Origin: an uncultured Jannaschia sp.
Lineage (GTDB): Bacteria; Pseudomonadota; Alphaproteobacteria; Rhodobacterales; Rhodobacteraceae
Direction: 5' to 3'
DNA length: 64,000 nt
Assembly (NCBI RefSeq): GCF_947494025.1
Contig: NZ_CANLTQ010000001.1
Span: 558,001 to 622,000 of the forward strand
Position 1 is the stretch's first letter; every line of letters starts with the position of its first letter. The notes below the pieces were generated by a model. It was not told the origin of the DNA, did not search any database, and saw only the letters and a program-made list of their open reading frames with translations. The position numbers were made by a program, and so were the translations under genes. Below are positions 47,834-57,011 of this stretch, piece after piece.

Positions 47834-48478
47834 ATGCGGGAAACGGAGCTCTACGCCCCGGTGAAGGCGTTCCTCGAGGCGCAGGGCTATGTCGTGAAAG
47901 GCGAGATCGGCCCCGCCGACGTCGTCGCGGTCCGGGGGGACGAGCCGCCGGTGATCGTCGAACTCAAGACCGGGTTCAGCCTCGCCCTGATCCATCAGGG
48001 CATCGATCGGCAGGCGATCACGCCGCATGTCTACCTCGCCGTGCCCGACATCGCGGGGCGGCGGGGCCTCGCTTCGCTTCGGGCGAACCTGAAGCTTGCC
48101 CGGCGCCTTGGCCTCGGCGTCGTGACCATCCGCCTGCCCGGCGGGACCGTCACGGTCCACTGCGATCCGGCGCCGTTCCGCCCGCGCCTCTCGACCAGAC
48201 CGAAGGTCCGTCTCCTGCGCGAGTTCGCGGCCCGACGCGGCGACCCCGCCGAAGGGGGCGCGACGCGGGACGGGCTGATGACGGCCTATCGCCAGGACGC
48301 GCGCCTTCTCGCCGCCTATCTGCTGGAGGCCGGGGCGCGTCGCGGCCGCGACGCGCGCGACGCGACCGGCATCGCGCGGGCGACGACGATCCTGCGCGAC
48401 AACCATTACGGCTGGTTCGAGCGTATCGCGTCCGGGACCTACGCGCTGTCGCAGGCGGGGCGCGACGCGCTCGACTGA
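47834..48478 (+). CDS. DUF2161 PD-(D/E)xK-like protein
   Basis: A 214-residue protein starting MRETELYAPVKAFLEAQGY. GPADVVAVRGDEPPVIVELKTGF gives the D...ExK core of a PD-(D/E)xK nuclease fold, followed by a helix with LIHQGIDRQAI. The C-terminal 80 residues resemble a winged-helix (ATTILRDNHYGWFERI). The biochemical role is unknown. An ATG at 47804 is possible but adds residues outside the family pattern. Confidence 0.85.
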   Translation: MRETELYAPVKAFLEAQGYVVKGEIGPADVVAVRGDEPPVIVELKTGFSLALIHQGIDRQAITPHVYLAVPDIAGRRGLASLRANLKLARRLGLGVVTIRLPGGTVTVHCDPAPFRPRLSTRPKVRLLREFAARRGDPAEGGATRDGLMTAYRQDARLLAAYLLEAGARRGRDARDATGIARATTILRDNHYGWFERIASGTYALSQAGRDALD

Positions 48479-48521
48479 CGCGCGCCATTGCGTCCGCCCC
48501 CGACCCGGTTCAACAAGCGCC

Positions 48522-49382
48522 ATGCGCCTCGCCCTGCTTACCGCCCTCGCCCTCTGCTTTCTCGCGGCGAACTCGCTGCTCACGCGCACGGGCGTGCTGG
48601 ACGGGACCGACCCGATGGCCTTCGCCGCGATCCGCGTCGCGGCCGGTGCGATCGTCCTCGCGCTGCTGTCGGCGGGACGCGGCGTGACGCTGGGCGGGGG
48701 GCGCCGCTGGGGCGCGGCGGCGGCGCTCGTGATCTACCTCCTCGGCTTCTCGCTGGCCTACCGGACGCTCGACGCGGGGCTCGGCGCGCTCATCCTGTTC
48801 GCCACGGTGCAGATGGGCCTTTTCGGGCTGTCGCTCCTGCGGGGGGAACGGACGGGTCCGGTCCGGCTTGCGGGGATGGCGGTGTCGCTGGGCGGGCTGA
48901 TCTGGCTGTTGCTGCCCGGCGGCGGGGTGCGGGCCGATCCCGTGGACGCGGCGTTGATGATCGTCGCGGGCCTCGGCTGGGCGGCCTACAGCTTCGCCGG
49001 CAAGTTCGAGCCGCGCCCGCTTGCCGGAAGCGCGGGCAACTTCGTCGTGGCCACCGCCTTCTTCGCGCTTCTGCTGCCGCTGTGGTGGGGCACGTCCGTG
49101 ACCGCCTTCGGCGCGATCATGGCGGTCCTGTCGGGCGCCATCGCGTCCGGCATCGGCTATGCCATGCTGTTCCGCGTCCTGCCGCAGATGGACGTGGCGA
49201 CGGCCGGGGTGGCGCAGCTCGCCGTGCCGGTGATCGCGACGGTCGCGGGCGCGGCACTTCTGGGCGAGATCCCGGACGTCCGCGCACTCGCGGCGGGGGG
49301 CCTCGTCCTCGCGGGGATCGCGCTCGCGACGTTGCGCCTGCCGTCGCGGACCCGTGACACCGCCCGGCGCGCCGCACCCTAG
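48522..49382 (+). CDS. EamA/DMT-family transporter
   Basis: A 286-residue membrane protein with about ten spans in two EamA repeats (about 1-135 and 140-275); DPMAFAAIRVAAGAIVLALL and ASGIGYAMLFRVLPQMDVATAGVAQLAVPVIA are family-typical. The substrate cannot be predicted. It stands 43 bases after the DUF2161 gene. Confidence 0.9.
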   Translation: MRLALLTALALCFLAANSLLTRTGVLDGTDPMAFAAIRVAAGAIVLALLSAGRGVTLGGGRRWGAAAALVIYLLGFSLAYRTLDAGLGALILFATVQMGLFGLSLLRGERTGPVRLAGMAVSLGGLIWLLLPGGGVRADPVDAALMIVAGLGWAAYSFAGKFEPRPLAGSAGNFVVATAFFALLLPLWWGTSVTAFGAIMAVLSGAIASGIGYAMLFRVLPQMDVATAGVAQLAVPVIATVAGAALLGEIPDVRALAAGGLVLAGIALATLRLPSRTRDTARRAAP

Positions 49383-49413
49383 CGTCGGGACGGACGGACC
49401 CTAGATCCGACGG

Positions 49414-50142
49414 ATGATCCGGTCCGCGCTTCTCGTCCTCCTCGCCGCACTGCCGCTTTCCGCGCGGGCGGCCCCCGATTGCGTCGTCCTCCTGCACGGT
49501 CTGGCGCGGAGCGATGCGTCGATGCTCGTCATGGCCGAAGCGCTGGAGGCGGAGGGCTACCGCGTCTCGAACAGCGATTACGACCCCGCCTCCGGCTCCA
49601 TCGCGGAGATCGCCGCGACCGCCCTTCCCCGCGCGATCGCGGGCTGCGGCCCGACCTCCCGGATCCATTTCGTGACGCATTCGATGGGCGGCATCCTCCT
49701 GCGCGCGTGGCTTGCCGCGCACGACCTGCCGCGGCTCGGCCGGACGGTGATGCTCGCGCCGCCCAATGGCGGATCGGAGATCGTCGATCTGCTCGGCGAC
49801 CTCGCAGCCTTCGAATGGGCGAACGGCCCGGCGGGGCGCGAGCTCGGCACCGATGGCCTCCCCCCGAGCCTCGGCCCCGTCTGGCCCGGGGTCGGCGTGA
49901 TCGCGGGCACGCGCAGCCTGTCGCCGTTCTGGTCCACCGTCCTGCCGGGCCCGGACGACGGCAAGGTCTCGGTCGCCTCCACCCGTGTGGAGGGGATGGA
50001 CGACCACCTGACCATGCCGGTCACGCATACCTTCATGATGAACCAGCCGCTGGTGATCGGTCAGGTCCTCGCCTTTCTCGCCGAAGGCAGCTTCGACCGG
50101 ACGCTGACCTTCGGCGACGTGGTGGGGCGGTTCACCGACTGA
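49414..50142 (+). CDS. Secreted alpha/beta hydrolase (lipase-like)
   Basis: A 242-residue protein with a signal peptide ([19 protein letters not shown]). [15 protein letters not shown] is the oxyanion region, [14 protein letters not shown] the nucleophile elbow with Ser, and [12 protein letters not shown] holds the likely catalytic His. Two cysteines (C near the start, GCGP) may pair. It resembles bacterial PGAP1/triacylglycerol-lipase-like proteins. It is convergent with the sulfotransferase gene. Confidence 0.85.
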   Translation: MIRSALLVLLAALPLSARAAPDCVVLLHGLARSDASMLVMAEALEAEGYRVSNSDYDPASGSIAEIAATALPRAIAGCGPTSRIHFVTHSMGGILLRAWLAAHDLPRLGRTVMLAPPNGGSEIVDLLGDLAAFEWANGPAGRELGTDGLPPSLGPVWPGVGVIAGTRSLSPFWSTVLPGPDDGKVSVASTRVEGMDDHLTMPVTHTFMMNQPLVIGQVLAFLAEGSFDRTLTFGDVVGRFTD

Positions 50143-50185
50143 ATCGCGGGCCGCACCGTCCGACGAGGCGTTCCCCGCGCCGGAC

Positions 50186-52309
50186 TCATTCGTCCGGCAG
50201 AAGCCCCTTCCGGGTCAGCGACGCGATCAGGGGGGCGATCTCCGCCGCACTGTCCCGCCAGCCGCCGCGGGACGACGTGTAGATCGGCCGGCGCACCTGC
50301 GCGAAGCTCAGCGTGGCGACAGGCGAGGCCGCCTCGTGGAACGACAGCACGGCCGGATCCCACGGCAGGTCGCAGGCCGCGAGCAGCGCGCGCGCCTCCT
50401 TCTCGGGATCGTCCAGCAGCGCCTCGTAGCGCAGCGTGTGGAAGGCGTCGGGCAGGGCATCGCGCCAGAAGGCGATCGCGTTGTGGAAGGCCGCGATCTG
50501 GTCGGCGATCCCCTCCTGCGACGCGGCGTAGCGATGCGTCCCCTCGCGAAAATGGTTGCGCCAGATCGACAAGCCGGTGTCGCGCGGATCGCGGGTGACG
50601 ACGACGATCCGCGCCTGCGGCAGCGCCGCGCGGATCGTGCCGATCTCCAGGAAAGAGAAGATCGACTTGTCGGTGCGGCGCCGGTCCGTCGACCCGCCAG
50701 CGGCCCGGTCTGCGGCGGCGACATAGGCGGCGCCCGTCCCGGTCAGCAGATCGGACGTCACCGGCGCATTGCCCGCGATGGCGTCGTGCAGCGGGGTTGC
50801 GGCGCGGCGCAGGACGGCGAGCTCCCCGCCCGCCACGACCTCCGGATGGGCGGCGAGGATCGCCTCGACGAGCGTCGTGCCCGAGCGCGGCAGGCCGGTC
50901 ACGAAGATCGGCGCCGCATCGCAGGCACTTTCGGCACCGGACGCCATCGCCGTGCGAAGCGCCGGCCAGATCACCTCGCGGGCCCGCGCGACCTGCGCGG
51001 CAGGCTGACGCGGGTCGTGGGGATAGGCCGCCAGCATCGCCGCGTTGGCCTGGGCGAGGTGCCGGGCCGCCGCCTCGGGATCGTGCGGGGCGAGCGCCCG
51101 GGCGAGGCCGTAATCAAGCGTGCGCGCCGCCGCCCCGGGCAGGTCCGGCCGCGCCCGCGCCGCCATCGCGGCGCGCAGAGCCTCGTCCCCGGGATCGAGC
51201 CGCCTTGCATAGGCGAGCGCGCGGAAGGCCGTTCCGTCGAGCGGGTCCGCCGCGACGGCCGCGCGCAGATCGGCCTCCGCCGCCCCGGCCCGTCCCAGCG
51301 TCTGCAGCAATTGCCCCCGCGCGGTCAGCGCGTCCCGGTTCGCCGGTTCCCGCGCGAGGATCGCCCCGTAGGTGTCGAGCGCCGCCTCCACCCGTCCCGC
51401 CCGGTCCTGCGTCGCGGCCAGCAGCAGGTCGCGGCCGGGCGCCTCCCGGTGCCGCGCCGCCGCCCGCTCGACGGCGAGATCGCCCTGCCGCGCCTCCATC
51501 GCCGCCTCCGCCGCGAGGGCGAGCAGGCCGTCGTCGCGCAAGCCCCGGGCCAGCGCGGCCTCCGCGATCTCGAGCGCGAGATCGGATTGCCCGGCCCGGA
51601 GCGCCGTCCGTCCGAACAGAATCTGCGCGCGGGCGAGGCCGGGCGCCGCCCGGGCGGCGAAGCGCGCGTCGAGAAGCGCGGCCGGCACCGCCCCCGAGGC
51701 GAGCCGCGCCTGCACGAGGGCGAGCCGGAGATCCACGGCATAGGGCTCCAGCCGCAGGCCCTGGTCATAGGCCTCGACCGCGCCGTCCGGCTGCCCGGCC
51801 CGCGTCCGGGCCTGCCCGAGCAGCCCCCAAAGGACCGCGCCGCCCCCTTTCAGCAGGAGCGGACGCGCCTTGCGCTCCGCCGCATGCGTATCCCCCGTCT
51901 CCGCGGCGCGCGACAGGGTCGCAAGGTCGGCCTTGGTCGCCGCGCCAGTGCCGAGCGCGCGCGCGCCTGTGCCGCCCGCGGCATCCCGCAGCATCGTCAG
52001 GAGCACGGAAGGCAGTGCGGCCTGCCGCGCCCGCTTCACCACATCGCCGCCACGGCCCTGTGCCGCCTCGAAGATCGCGAGCTCCATCCAGGCGACCGGC
52101 TCCGACGGCGCGAGGGCGAGGCAACGGGCGAACGCCGTCCGCGCCGCCTCCGCCGCGCCGAGATCCGCCTCCGCGCGCGCCAGCAGAAGCCAGGCCTCCG
52201 CCGCCGCATCCCCTTCGAGAAGTCGAAGCAGCCGGTCGCGTGCCGGGGCGGCCTGCCCGTGGTCGAGCATCCGCCGGGCCGTCTGGAGATCGGAGGAGGG
52301 TGCGGTCAT
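50186..52309 (-). CDS. TPR-repeat sulfotransferase
   Basis: A 707-residue protein. Residues 1 to about 440 are TPR repeats rich in Ala, Arg and Leu (for example LDTYGAILAREPANRDALTARGQLLQTLGRAG). The sulfotransferase domain starts near 468 with FVTGLPRSGTTLVEAILAAHPEV, the PAPS 5'-phosphosulfate loop, and RIVVVTRDPRDTGLSIWRN is the 3'-phosphate loop. The acceptor is unknown; it may be a protein or glycan bound by the TPR part. PAPS can come from the Sat/CysC fusion encoded 8 kb away. Confidence 0.92.
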   Translation of the reverse strand: MTAPSSDLQTARRMLDHGQAAPARDRLLRLLEGDAAAEAWLLLARAEADLGAAEAARTAFARCLALAPSEPVAWMELAIFEAAQGRGGDVVKRARQAALPSVLLTMLRDAAGGTGARALGTGAATKADLATLSRAAETGDTHAAERKARPLLLKGGGAVLWGLLGQARTRAGQPDGAVEAYDQGLRLEPYAVDLRLALVQARLASGAVPAALLDARFAARAAPGLARAQILFGRTALRAGQSDLALEIAEAALARGLRDDGLLALAAEAAMEARQGDLAVERAAARHREAPGRDLLLAATQDRAGRVEAALDTYGAILAREPANRDALTARGQLLQTLGRAGAAEADLRAAVAADPLDGTAFRALAYARRLDPGDEALRAAMAARARPDLPGAAARTLDYGLARALAPHDPEAAARHLAQANAAMLAAYPHDPRQPAAQVARAREVIWPALRTAMASGAESACDAAPIFVTGLPRSGTTLVEAILAAHPEVVAGGELAVLRRAATPLHDAIAGNAPVTSDLLTGTGAAYVAAADRAAGGSTDRRRTDKSIFSFLEIGTIRAALPQARIVVVTRDPRDTGLSIWRNHFREGTHRYAASQEGIADQIAAFHNAIAFWRDALPDAFHTLRYEALLDDPEKEARALLAACDLPWDPAVLSFHEAASPVATLSFAQVRRPIYTSSRGGWRDSAAEIAPLIASLTRKGLLPDE

Positions 52310-52338
52310 GTTTCGGCATTAGCACCGGGGGCGTCATC

Positions 52339-52364
52339 GGAACAGACGCGTGAAACGCATTGTT
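52339..52364 (+). promoter_or_regulatory. Possible EcfG-like promoter for Hint gene
   Basis: GGAAC (52339-52343), 17 bases, then TGTT (52361-52364). The -10 element deviates from CGTT by one base. It lies 85 bases before the Hint-protein start. Weak evidence. Confidence 0.3.
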
Positions 52365-52448
52365 TCCGCAGGGGCGGTAGATCGCAGGCTGACCGTGCGT
52401 TAGGTCTGGCAGAAGCGGTGGGGGCCGTTGTCACAGGACGGCTCCGTC

Positions 52449-53195
52449 ATGAGTGCTTTCGAGCGATTCCCCGCGATAAACCCCGCCATCGCCCGCCATC
52501 CGGTCCGCGTGCCGGAACATCTGGCGGAATACGATCTCGCCTGGCTCGACCACCGGGGCGCGGTCTGCCGCGACCTGCGCCATCTGCCCGCCACGCCGAT
52601 CCTCGACGCCGCGGTGTCGAGCTTCGGGCGCGGCACTCTCCTGCAGAACGGGACCGGCCCTGTGGCGATCGAGGACGTGACGCCCGGCGACCGGGTCGCC
52701 GTTCGCGGCGGTGGTTTCGCACGCGTCGATTGGGTCGGCAGCCGCCTCCATGGCGGCCCCGACGCGCAGCCGACGCTCTTTCGCGTGGCGGCCCATGCCT
52801 TCGGCGCGCTGGGTCCGACGCAGGACACGGTGCTGGGCGCGCACGCGCTGGTCCTGATCGAGCATCCGGCCTGCGCGGAACTGGTCGGCGGCCCGTCGGC
52901 CTTCGCCCCTCTCGCCGCGTTCGAGGACGGGTTCGGCGTCACGGCCATCACGCCGAAGGGGGACGTCGCGACCTGGGGCATCGCCTGCGCGGGCGAGGAA
53001 GCCGTCCTTGCCGGGGGCCTTGGCGTGGCGAGCTACCATCCCGCCCGCGCCACCTGCGCGCGGCTGACGCGAAACGCGCTGGCCGATCTCGCCCGGCTGT
53101 TCCCGCAGAGCGCGGCCGGGGCAGGGTTCGGCGCGCCGCGCCTGCCCACGATCACGATGGCCGAAGCGCGCGCCGTGGCGCTCTCGGCCGTCTGA
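52449..53195 (+). CDS. Hint-domain protein without catalytic cysteine
   Basis: A 248-residue protein. Residues about 55-190 are a Hint-type fold: SSFGRGTLLQNGTGPVAIEDVTPGDRV matches the opening of Hint_2 domains, but the usual Cys (or Ser) nucleophile position lies in a Ser/Phe/Gly stretch with no Cys. FRVAAHAFG and VLGAHALVLIEHPA give later core strands. Many Rhodobacterales have such proteins, some attached to RTX proteins; this one is free-standing. It is divergent from the sulfotransferase. Confidence 0.8.
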   Translation: MSAFERFPAINPAIARHPVRVPEHLAEYDLAWLDHRGAVCRDLRHLPATPILDAAVSSFGRGTLLQNGTGPVAIEDVTPGDRVAVRGGGFARVDWVGSRLHGGPDAQPTLFRVAAHAFGALGPTQDTVLGAHALVLIEHPACAELVGGPSAFAPLAAFEDGFGVTAITPKGDVATWGIACAGEEAVLAGGLGVASYHPARATCARLTRNALADLARLFPQSAAGAGFGAPRLPTITMAEARAVALSAV

Positions 53196-53274
53196 GGGTC
53201 GCGCGGCCGCATGGGTGGACGGCGGGCCCATGTCTGTAGATACGGGGCGCGACAGCGGCCGGAGCAGGGACCAC

Positions 53275-54147
53275 ATGCAGATCATCGATGCGCTCGCGGA
53301 GGTGTCGGATAGGTACCGCGCCCTTTTCGTCGACCTGTGGGGCTGCGTCCATGACGGGGTGCGTGCCTTGCCCGGCGCGGTGGAGGCGCTGGAGGCCTAT
53401 CGCGCGCGCGGCGGCCGCGTCATTCTGGTGACGAACTCGCCCCGCACCCGCGCCGGCGTGGCCGCGCAGATCGCGCATTTCGGCGTGCCCGGCACCGCCT
53501 ACGACGACATCGCCACCTCCGGCGACTCGGCCCGCGTCGCGATGTTCGACGGCGTGGTCGGCGGGCGCGTCTGGCATCTGGGTCAGGCGCACGACGCCGC
53601 CTTCTTCGAGCCGCCCGCGATCCTCGAGCGCCCCCGCGCGATCGAGCGCGTCGCCCTCGACGCGGCGGAGGGGATCGTCTGCACCGGCCCGCTCGATCCG
53701 ATGGTCGATCCCGACGTCCTGCGTCCGGAATTCCAGACCGCCATCGCCGGCGGCCTGAAACTCCTCTGCGCCAATCCGGACATCGTGGTGGACCGGGGTG
53801 AGATCCGCGAATGGTGCGCGGGCGCCCTCGCGGCGCTCTACACCGACATGGGGGGCGAGAGCCTTTATTTCGGCAAGCCGCACCCGCCGATCTACGACCT
53901 CGCCCGGCGGCGCCTCGCGAAGGTCGAGGCGGTGCCGGACGCGGAAATCCTGGCCATCGGCGACGGACCGGGCACGGACGCCGCCGGCGCGATGGGGGAA
54001 AAGCTCGACCTCCTCTTCATCTCCGGCGGGCTCGCGGCGACGGAGACGGGGACCAGCCCGAGCGGACGTCCGGACGCCGACCGGCTGCAGCGGTTCCTCG
54101 ACGCGGAGGGGCTCGCGCCCACCTACACGATAGGGCGGTTGCGCTAG
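53275..54147 (+). CDS. HAD-family hydrolase (TIGR01459 type)
   Basis: A 290-residue HAD phosphatase of the NagD-like group. ALFVDLWGCVHDGVRALPGA replaces the usual DxD by D-L-W, VILVTNSPRTRAGV is motif II, and FGKPHPPIYDLARRRL with IGDGPGTDAAGA gives motifs III and IV. The substrate is unknown. The start has GGAGCAGGGA upstream; an in-frame ATG at 53230 is less likely. Confidence 0.85.
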   Translation: MQIIDALAEVSDRYRALFVDLWGCVHDGVRALPGAVEALEAYRARGGRVILVTNSPRTRAGVAAQIAHFGVPGTAYDDIATSGDSARVAMFDGVVGGRVWHLGQAHDAAFFEPPAILERPRAIERVALDAAEGIVCTGPLDPMVDPDVLRPEFQTAIAGGLKLLCANPDIVVDRGEIREWCAGALAALYTDMGGESLYFGKPHPPIYDLARRRLAKVEAVPDAEILAIGDGPGTDAAGAMGEKLDLLFISGGLAATETGTSPSGRPDADRLQRFLDAEGLAPTYTIGRLR

Positions 54148-54220
54148 CCGTCGCCCCGGGACGCCACGGCCGTCGCGCCCATCCTTGCGCCCCTGCCCGG
54201 CCCAGGCTAGCCCGCGTTCC

Positions 54221-55138
54221 ATGCGGATCATCACGGATCACAGGGCCGTTCCGGCCGGGGCGCGGGGCGCGTCGGCGGCGATGGGCAATTTCGACGGAGT
54301 CCACCGCGGCCACCAGTCGGTGATCGACCTCGCGCGCGGCGCGGCGCCGCTCGCCGTCGTCACCTTCGAGCCGCATCCCCGGACCGTCTTCGCCCCCGAC
54401 GCCCCGGCCTTCCGGCTGATGTCGCCCGAGGCGCGTGCGCACCGGCTCGAGAAGCTGGGTGTGGAGACGCTGTTCCAGCTGCCCTTCCGCGAGATCGCCC
54501 CCCTTTCGGCGGAGGTCTTCATGGCGGACGTGCTGGCCCGCGACCTCGGCCTCGCGCGCGTCGTGGTGGGCGCCGACTTCCGCTTCGGCAAGGGCCGTGC
54601 GGGGCATGCGGACACGCTGCGCGAAGGCGGCGCGCGACTGGGCTTCGACGTGGTGCTGACCGACCTTCTCGGTGGTGACGCACCGGTCTCCTCCACCGCC
54701 ATCCGGCAGGCGCTCAGCGACGGGCGGCCCGGCGACGCGGCGGAGATGCTGGGACATTGGCACCGGATCGAGGGACCGGTGCTGCATGGCGAGAAGCGCG
54801 GGCGCGGACTCGGCTACCCGACCGCCAATTTGTCGGTCGCGGGCCTGCACCTGCCGCGCCTCGGGGTCTACGCCGTGCTCGTCGACGTGCTCGACGGCCC
54901 CCGTGCCGGCCGCCATCACGGCGTCGCGTCGCTCGGCGTGCGGCCGATGTTCGGCACCAACGCGCCGAACCTGGAGACCTTCCTCTTCGACTTCGACGGC
55001 GACCTCTACGGCCACCACATCTCCGTCGCGCTCGTCGCGTTCCTGCGGCCGGAGGCGCGGTTCGACGGCCTGCCCGCCCTGATCGCGCAGATGGACGCCG
55101 ACAGCGCCGAGGCCCGGGCGGCTCTCAATGGCCTCTGA
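54221..55138 (+). CDS. ribF: Bifunctional riboflavin kinase / FAD synthetase
   Basis: A 305-residue enzyme. The N-terminal nucleotidyltransferase has AMGNFDGVHRGHQSVI and VVGADFRFGKGRAG with VSSTAIRQALSDG. The C-terminal riboflavin kinase has EKRGRGLGYPTANL and GVASLGVRPMFGTNAPNLETFLFDFDGDLYG. It makes FMN and FAD. Its end overlaps the next gene by 11 bases. Confidence 0.96.
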   Translation: MRIITDHRAVPAGARGASAAMGNFDGVHRGHQSVIDLARGAAPLAVVTFEPHPRTVFAPDAPAFRLMSPEARAHRLEKLGVETLFQLPFREIAPLSAEVFMADVLARDLGLARVVVGADFRFGKGRAGHADTLREGGARLGFDVVLTDLLGGDAPVSSTAIRQALSDGRPGDAAEMLGHWHRIEGPVLHGEKRGRGLGYPTANLSVAGLHLPRLGVYAVLVDVLDGPRAGRHHGVASLGVRPMFGTNAPNLETFLFDFDGDLYGHHISVALVAFLRPEARFDGLPALIAQMDADSAEARAALNGL

Positions 55139-55607
55139 TCCGATCGACCGGGACGGGCTCAGGCCGCGCTTCTGGGAGCGGGGGCTCGCGAGCCTCAATC
55201 CGAAGGAATGGGAGGCGCTCTGCGACGGGTGCGGCAAGTGCTGCCTCAACAAGCTCGAGGACGAGGAAACGGGCGAGGTCGCGCTGACCCGTATCGCCTG
55301 CCGCCTGTTCGACGACGGCACCTGCCGCTGCTCGAGCTACGCGACGCGACTCAGCTTCGTGCCCGAATGCGTCGTGCTGACGCCGAAAACCCTGGCCGAC
55401 GCCGCCTATTTCATGCCCGACACCTGCGCCTATCGGCGCCTCCACGAGGGCCGCCCCCTGCCGCACTGGCACCCGCTCCTGACCGGCGACCCGATGTCGC
55501 CGCATCTGGCCGGCGCGTCCCTGATGGACGAGACGGTGAACGAGACAATGGTGGCGGACGAGGATTGGGAGGATTTCGTGATCGAAGAGCCCACAGGAGA
55601 CGCCTGA
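55128..55607 (+). CDS. YcgN/UPF0260-type cysteine-cluster protein
   Basis: A 159-residue protein of the YkgJ/UPF0260 cysteine-cluster group. Conserved cysteines are in CDGCGKCCLNKLEDEETGE, CRLFDDGTCRCSSY and VPECVVLTP, with DTCAYR later; these probably bind zinc or an iron-sulfur cluster. Function is unknown. It overlaps ribF upstream by 11 bases and the aldolase start by one base. Confidence 0.88.
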   Translation: MASDPIDRDGLRPRFWERGLASLNPKEWEALCDGCGKCCLNKLEDEETGEVALTRIACRLFDDGTCRCSSYATRLSFVPECVVLTPKTLADAAYFMPDTCAYRRLHEGRPLPHWHPLLTGDPMSPHLAGASLMDETVNETMVADEDWEDFVIEEPTGDA

Positions 55608-56626
55608 TGAACCTCAACTACGCCTCCGACAATACCGGACCCGTCGCCGCACCGATCATGGAAGCGATGGTCGCCGCCAACGAAGGCGGCGCGATGCCCT
55701 ATGGCGCCGATCCCTGGATGCCGGGCGTGCGGGACGCGCTGCGCGACCTCTTCGACTGGCCCGAGGCGGAGGTCCTGCTCGTCGGCACGGGGACCGCGGC
55801 GAACGCGCTGGCGCTTGCGGGGCTGGTCGCGCCCTGGGGGTCGATCCTGTGCCATCGCGATTCCCACGTGGAGCGCGACGAATGCGGCGCGCCCGAGTTC
55901 TACGCCGACGGCGCGAAGCTGGTCCCGATCGGAGGCCCGGACGGCAAGATGTCGCCCGACCGCGTGGCCGAAGAGATCGCGCGCCTGACGAGGTCCGTCC
56001 ACAACGTGCAGCTCGGCGCGATGAGCGTGACCAACGTCACCGAGGTCGGCACGGTCCACACGCTGGACGAGCTCGCCGCCCTGACCGACCTCGCCCGCGC
56101 GCACGACATCGCCACGCATCTCGACGGCGCGCGCTTCGCCAATGCCTGCGCCGCGCTCGGCTGCTCGGCGGCGGAGATGGTCGCGGGCTTCGACGTGGTG
56201 AGCTTCGGCGGCACCAAGAACGGCTGCATGGCAGTCGAGGCGATCGTGATGCGCGATCCGGCCCGGCACTGGGAGATGCAGCTGCGCCGCAAGCGCGGCG
56301 CGCAGCTCTGGTCCAAGCACCGCTTCCTGTCGTCGCAAATGGCGGCCTACCTGAAGGACGACCTCTGGCTCGAAAACGCCCGCCGCGCCAATGCCGCCGG
56401 GAAGCGGCTCGCGACAGGCCTGCGCGGGGTGGGCGCGGAGATGGCGCACCCGCCCGAGGCGAACATGATCTTTTGCCGCCTGCCCCGCGCGGCGCACGAC
56501 CGTGCGCGGGCGGAAGCGCAGTACTACGTGATGGACGACACCGAGACGCCGCTCTGCCGTCTGGTCTGCGACTTCACGAAGACCGACGCGGAGGTCGACC
56601 GGCTGCTGGAGCTTCTGGCGGGCTGA
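55607..56626 (+). CDS. ltaE: Low-specificity L-threonine aldolase
   Basis: A 339-residue PLP enzyme cleaving L-threonine or L-allo-threonine to glycine and acetaldehyde. NYASDNTGPVAAPIMEAM is the family N-terminus, THLDGARFANAC binds PLP, and VVSFGGTKNGCM holds the Schiff-base Lys. It is the last gene of the ribF-YcgN-aldolase unit. Confidence 0.93.
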   Translation: MNLNYASDNTGPVAAPIMEAMVAANEGGAMPYGADPWMPGVRDALRDLFDWPEAEVLLVGTGTAANALALAGLVAPWGSILCHRDSHVERDECGAPEFYADGAKLVPIGGPDGKMSPDRVAEEIARLTRSVHNVQLGAMSVTNVTEVGTVHTLDELAALTDLARAHDIATHLDGARFANACAALGCSAAEMVAGFDVVSFGGTKNGCMAVEAIVMRDPARHWEMQLRRKRGAQLWSKHRFLSSQMAAYLKDDLWLENARRANAAGKRLATGLRGVGAEMAHPPEANMIFCRLPRAAHDRARAEAQYYVMDDTETPLCRLVCDFTKTDAEVDRLLELLAG

Positions 56627-56661
56627 GCCTTCTTCCTGACGAGGATACGCCCGCCGGAGCC

Positions 56662-56916
56662 TCAGCCATTCGCGCCGCCCGAACCGCTCATCGCGTCGAG
56701 CCGCGCCTTCAGGGCCTCGTTCTCCTCGCGCGCCTTCTGCGCCATCGCGCGCACGGCATCGAACTCCTCGCGGGTAACGAAGTCGCGGTCGGCCATCCAG
56801 CGGTCGAGCAGCGATTTCATCGCCGTCTCCGCCTCTGTCCGCGCGCCTTGCGCCACGCCCATCGCGTTGGTCATGAGCTGGCCGATATCGTCCATGAAGC
56901 GGCTGCGGGTCTGCAT
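56662..56916 (-). CDS. ubiK: UbiK-like BMFP-domain accessory factor
   Basis: An 84-residue coiled-coil protein. FMDDIGQLMTNAMGVAQGARTEAETAMKSLLDRWMADRDFVTREEFDAVRAMAQKAREENEALKARLDAM is the full BMFP/UbiK pattern; the enterobacterial protein helps aerobic ubiquinone synthesis. The ATG at 56916 has GGAGG upstream. It is divergent from lgt, a common alphaproteobacterial pairing. Confidence 0.88.
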   Translation of the reverse strand: MQTRSRFMDDIGQLMTNAMGVAQGARTEAETAMKSLLDRWMADRDFVTREEFDAVRAMAQKAREENEALKARLDAMSGSGGANG

Positions 56917-57011
56917 CTGTCGGGCCTCCGGGCTGGTTCGCATCCGATATGGGGGGCTCCGGCCCCGACCTCAAGGTTGACCGCCACCGGGCGCGCGGGC
57001 ATTGCACCGTC

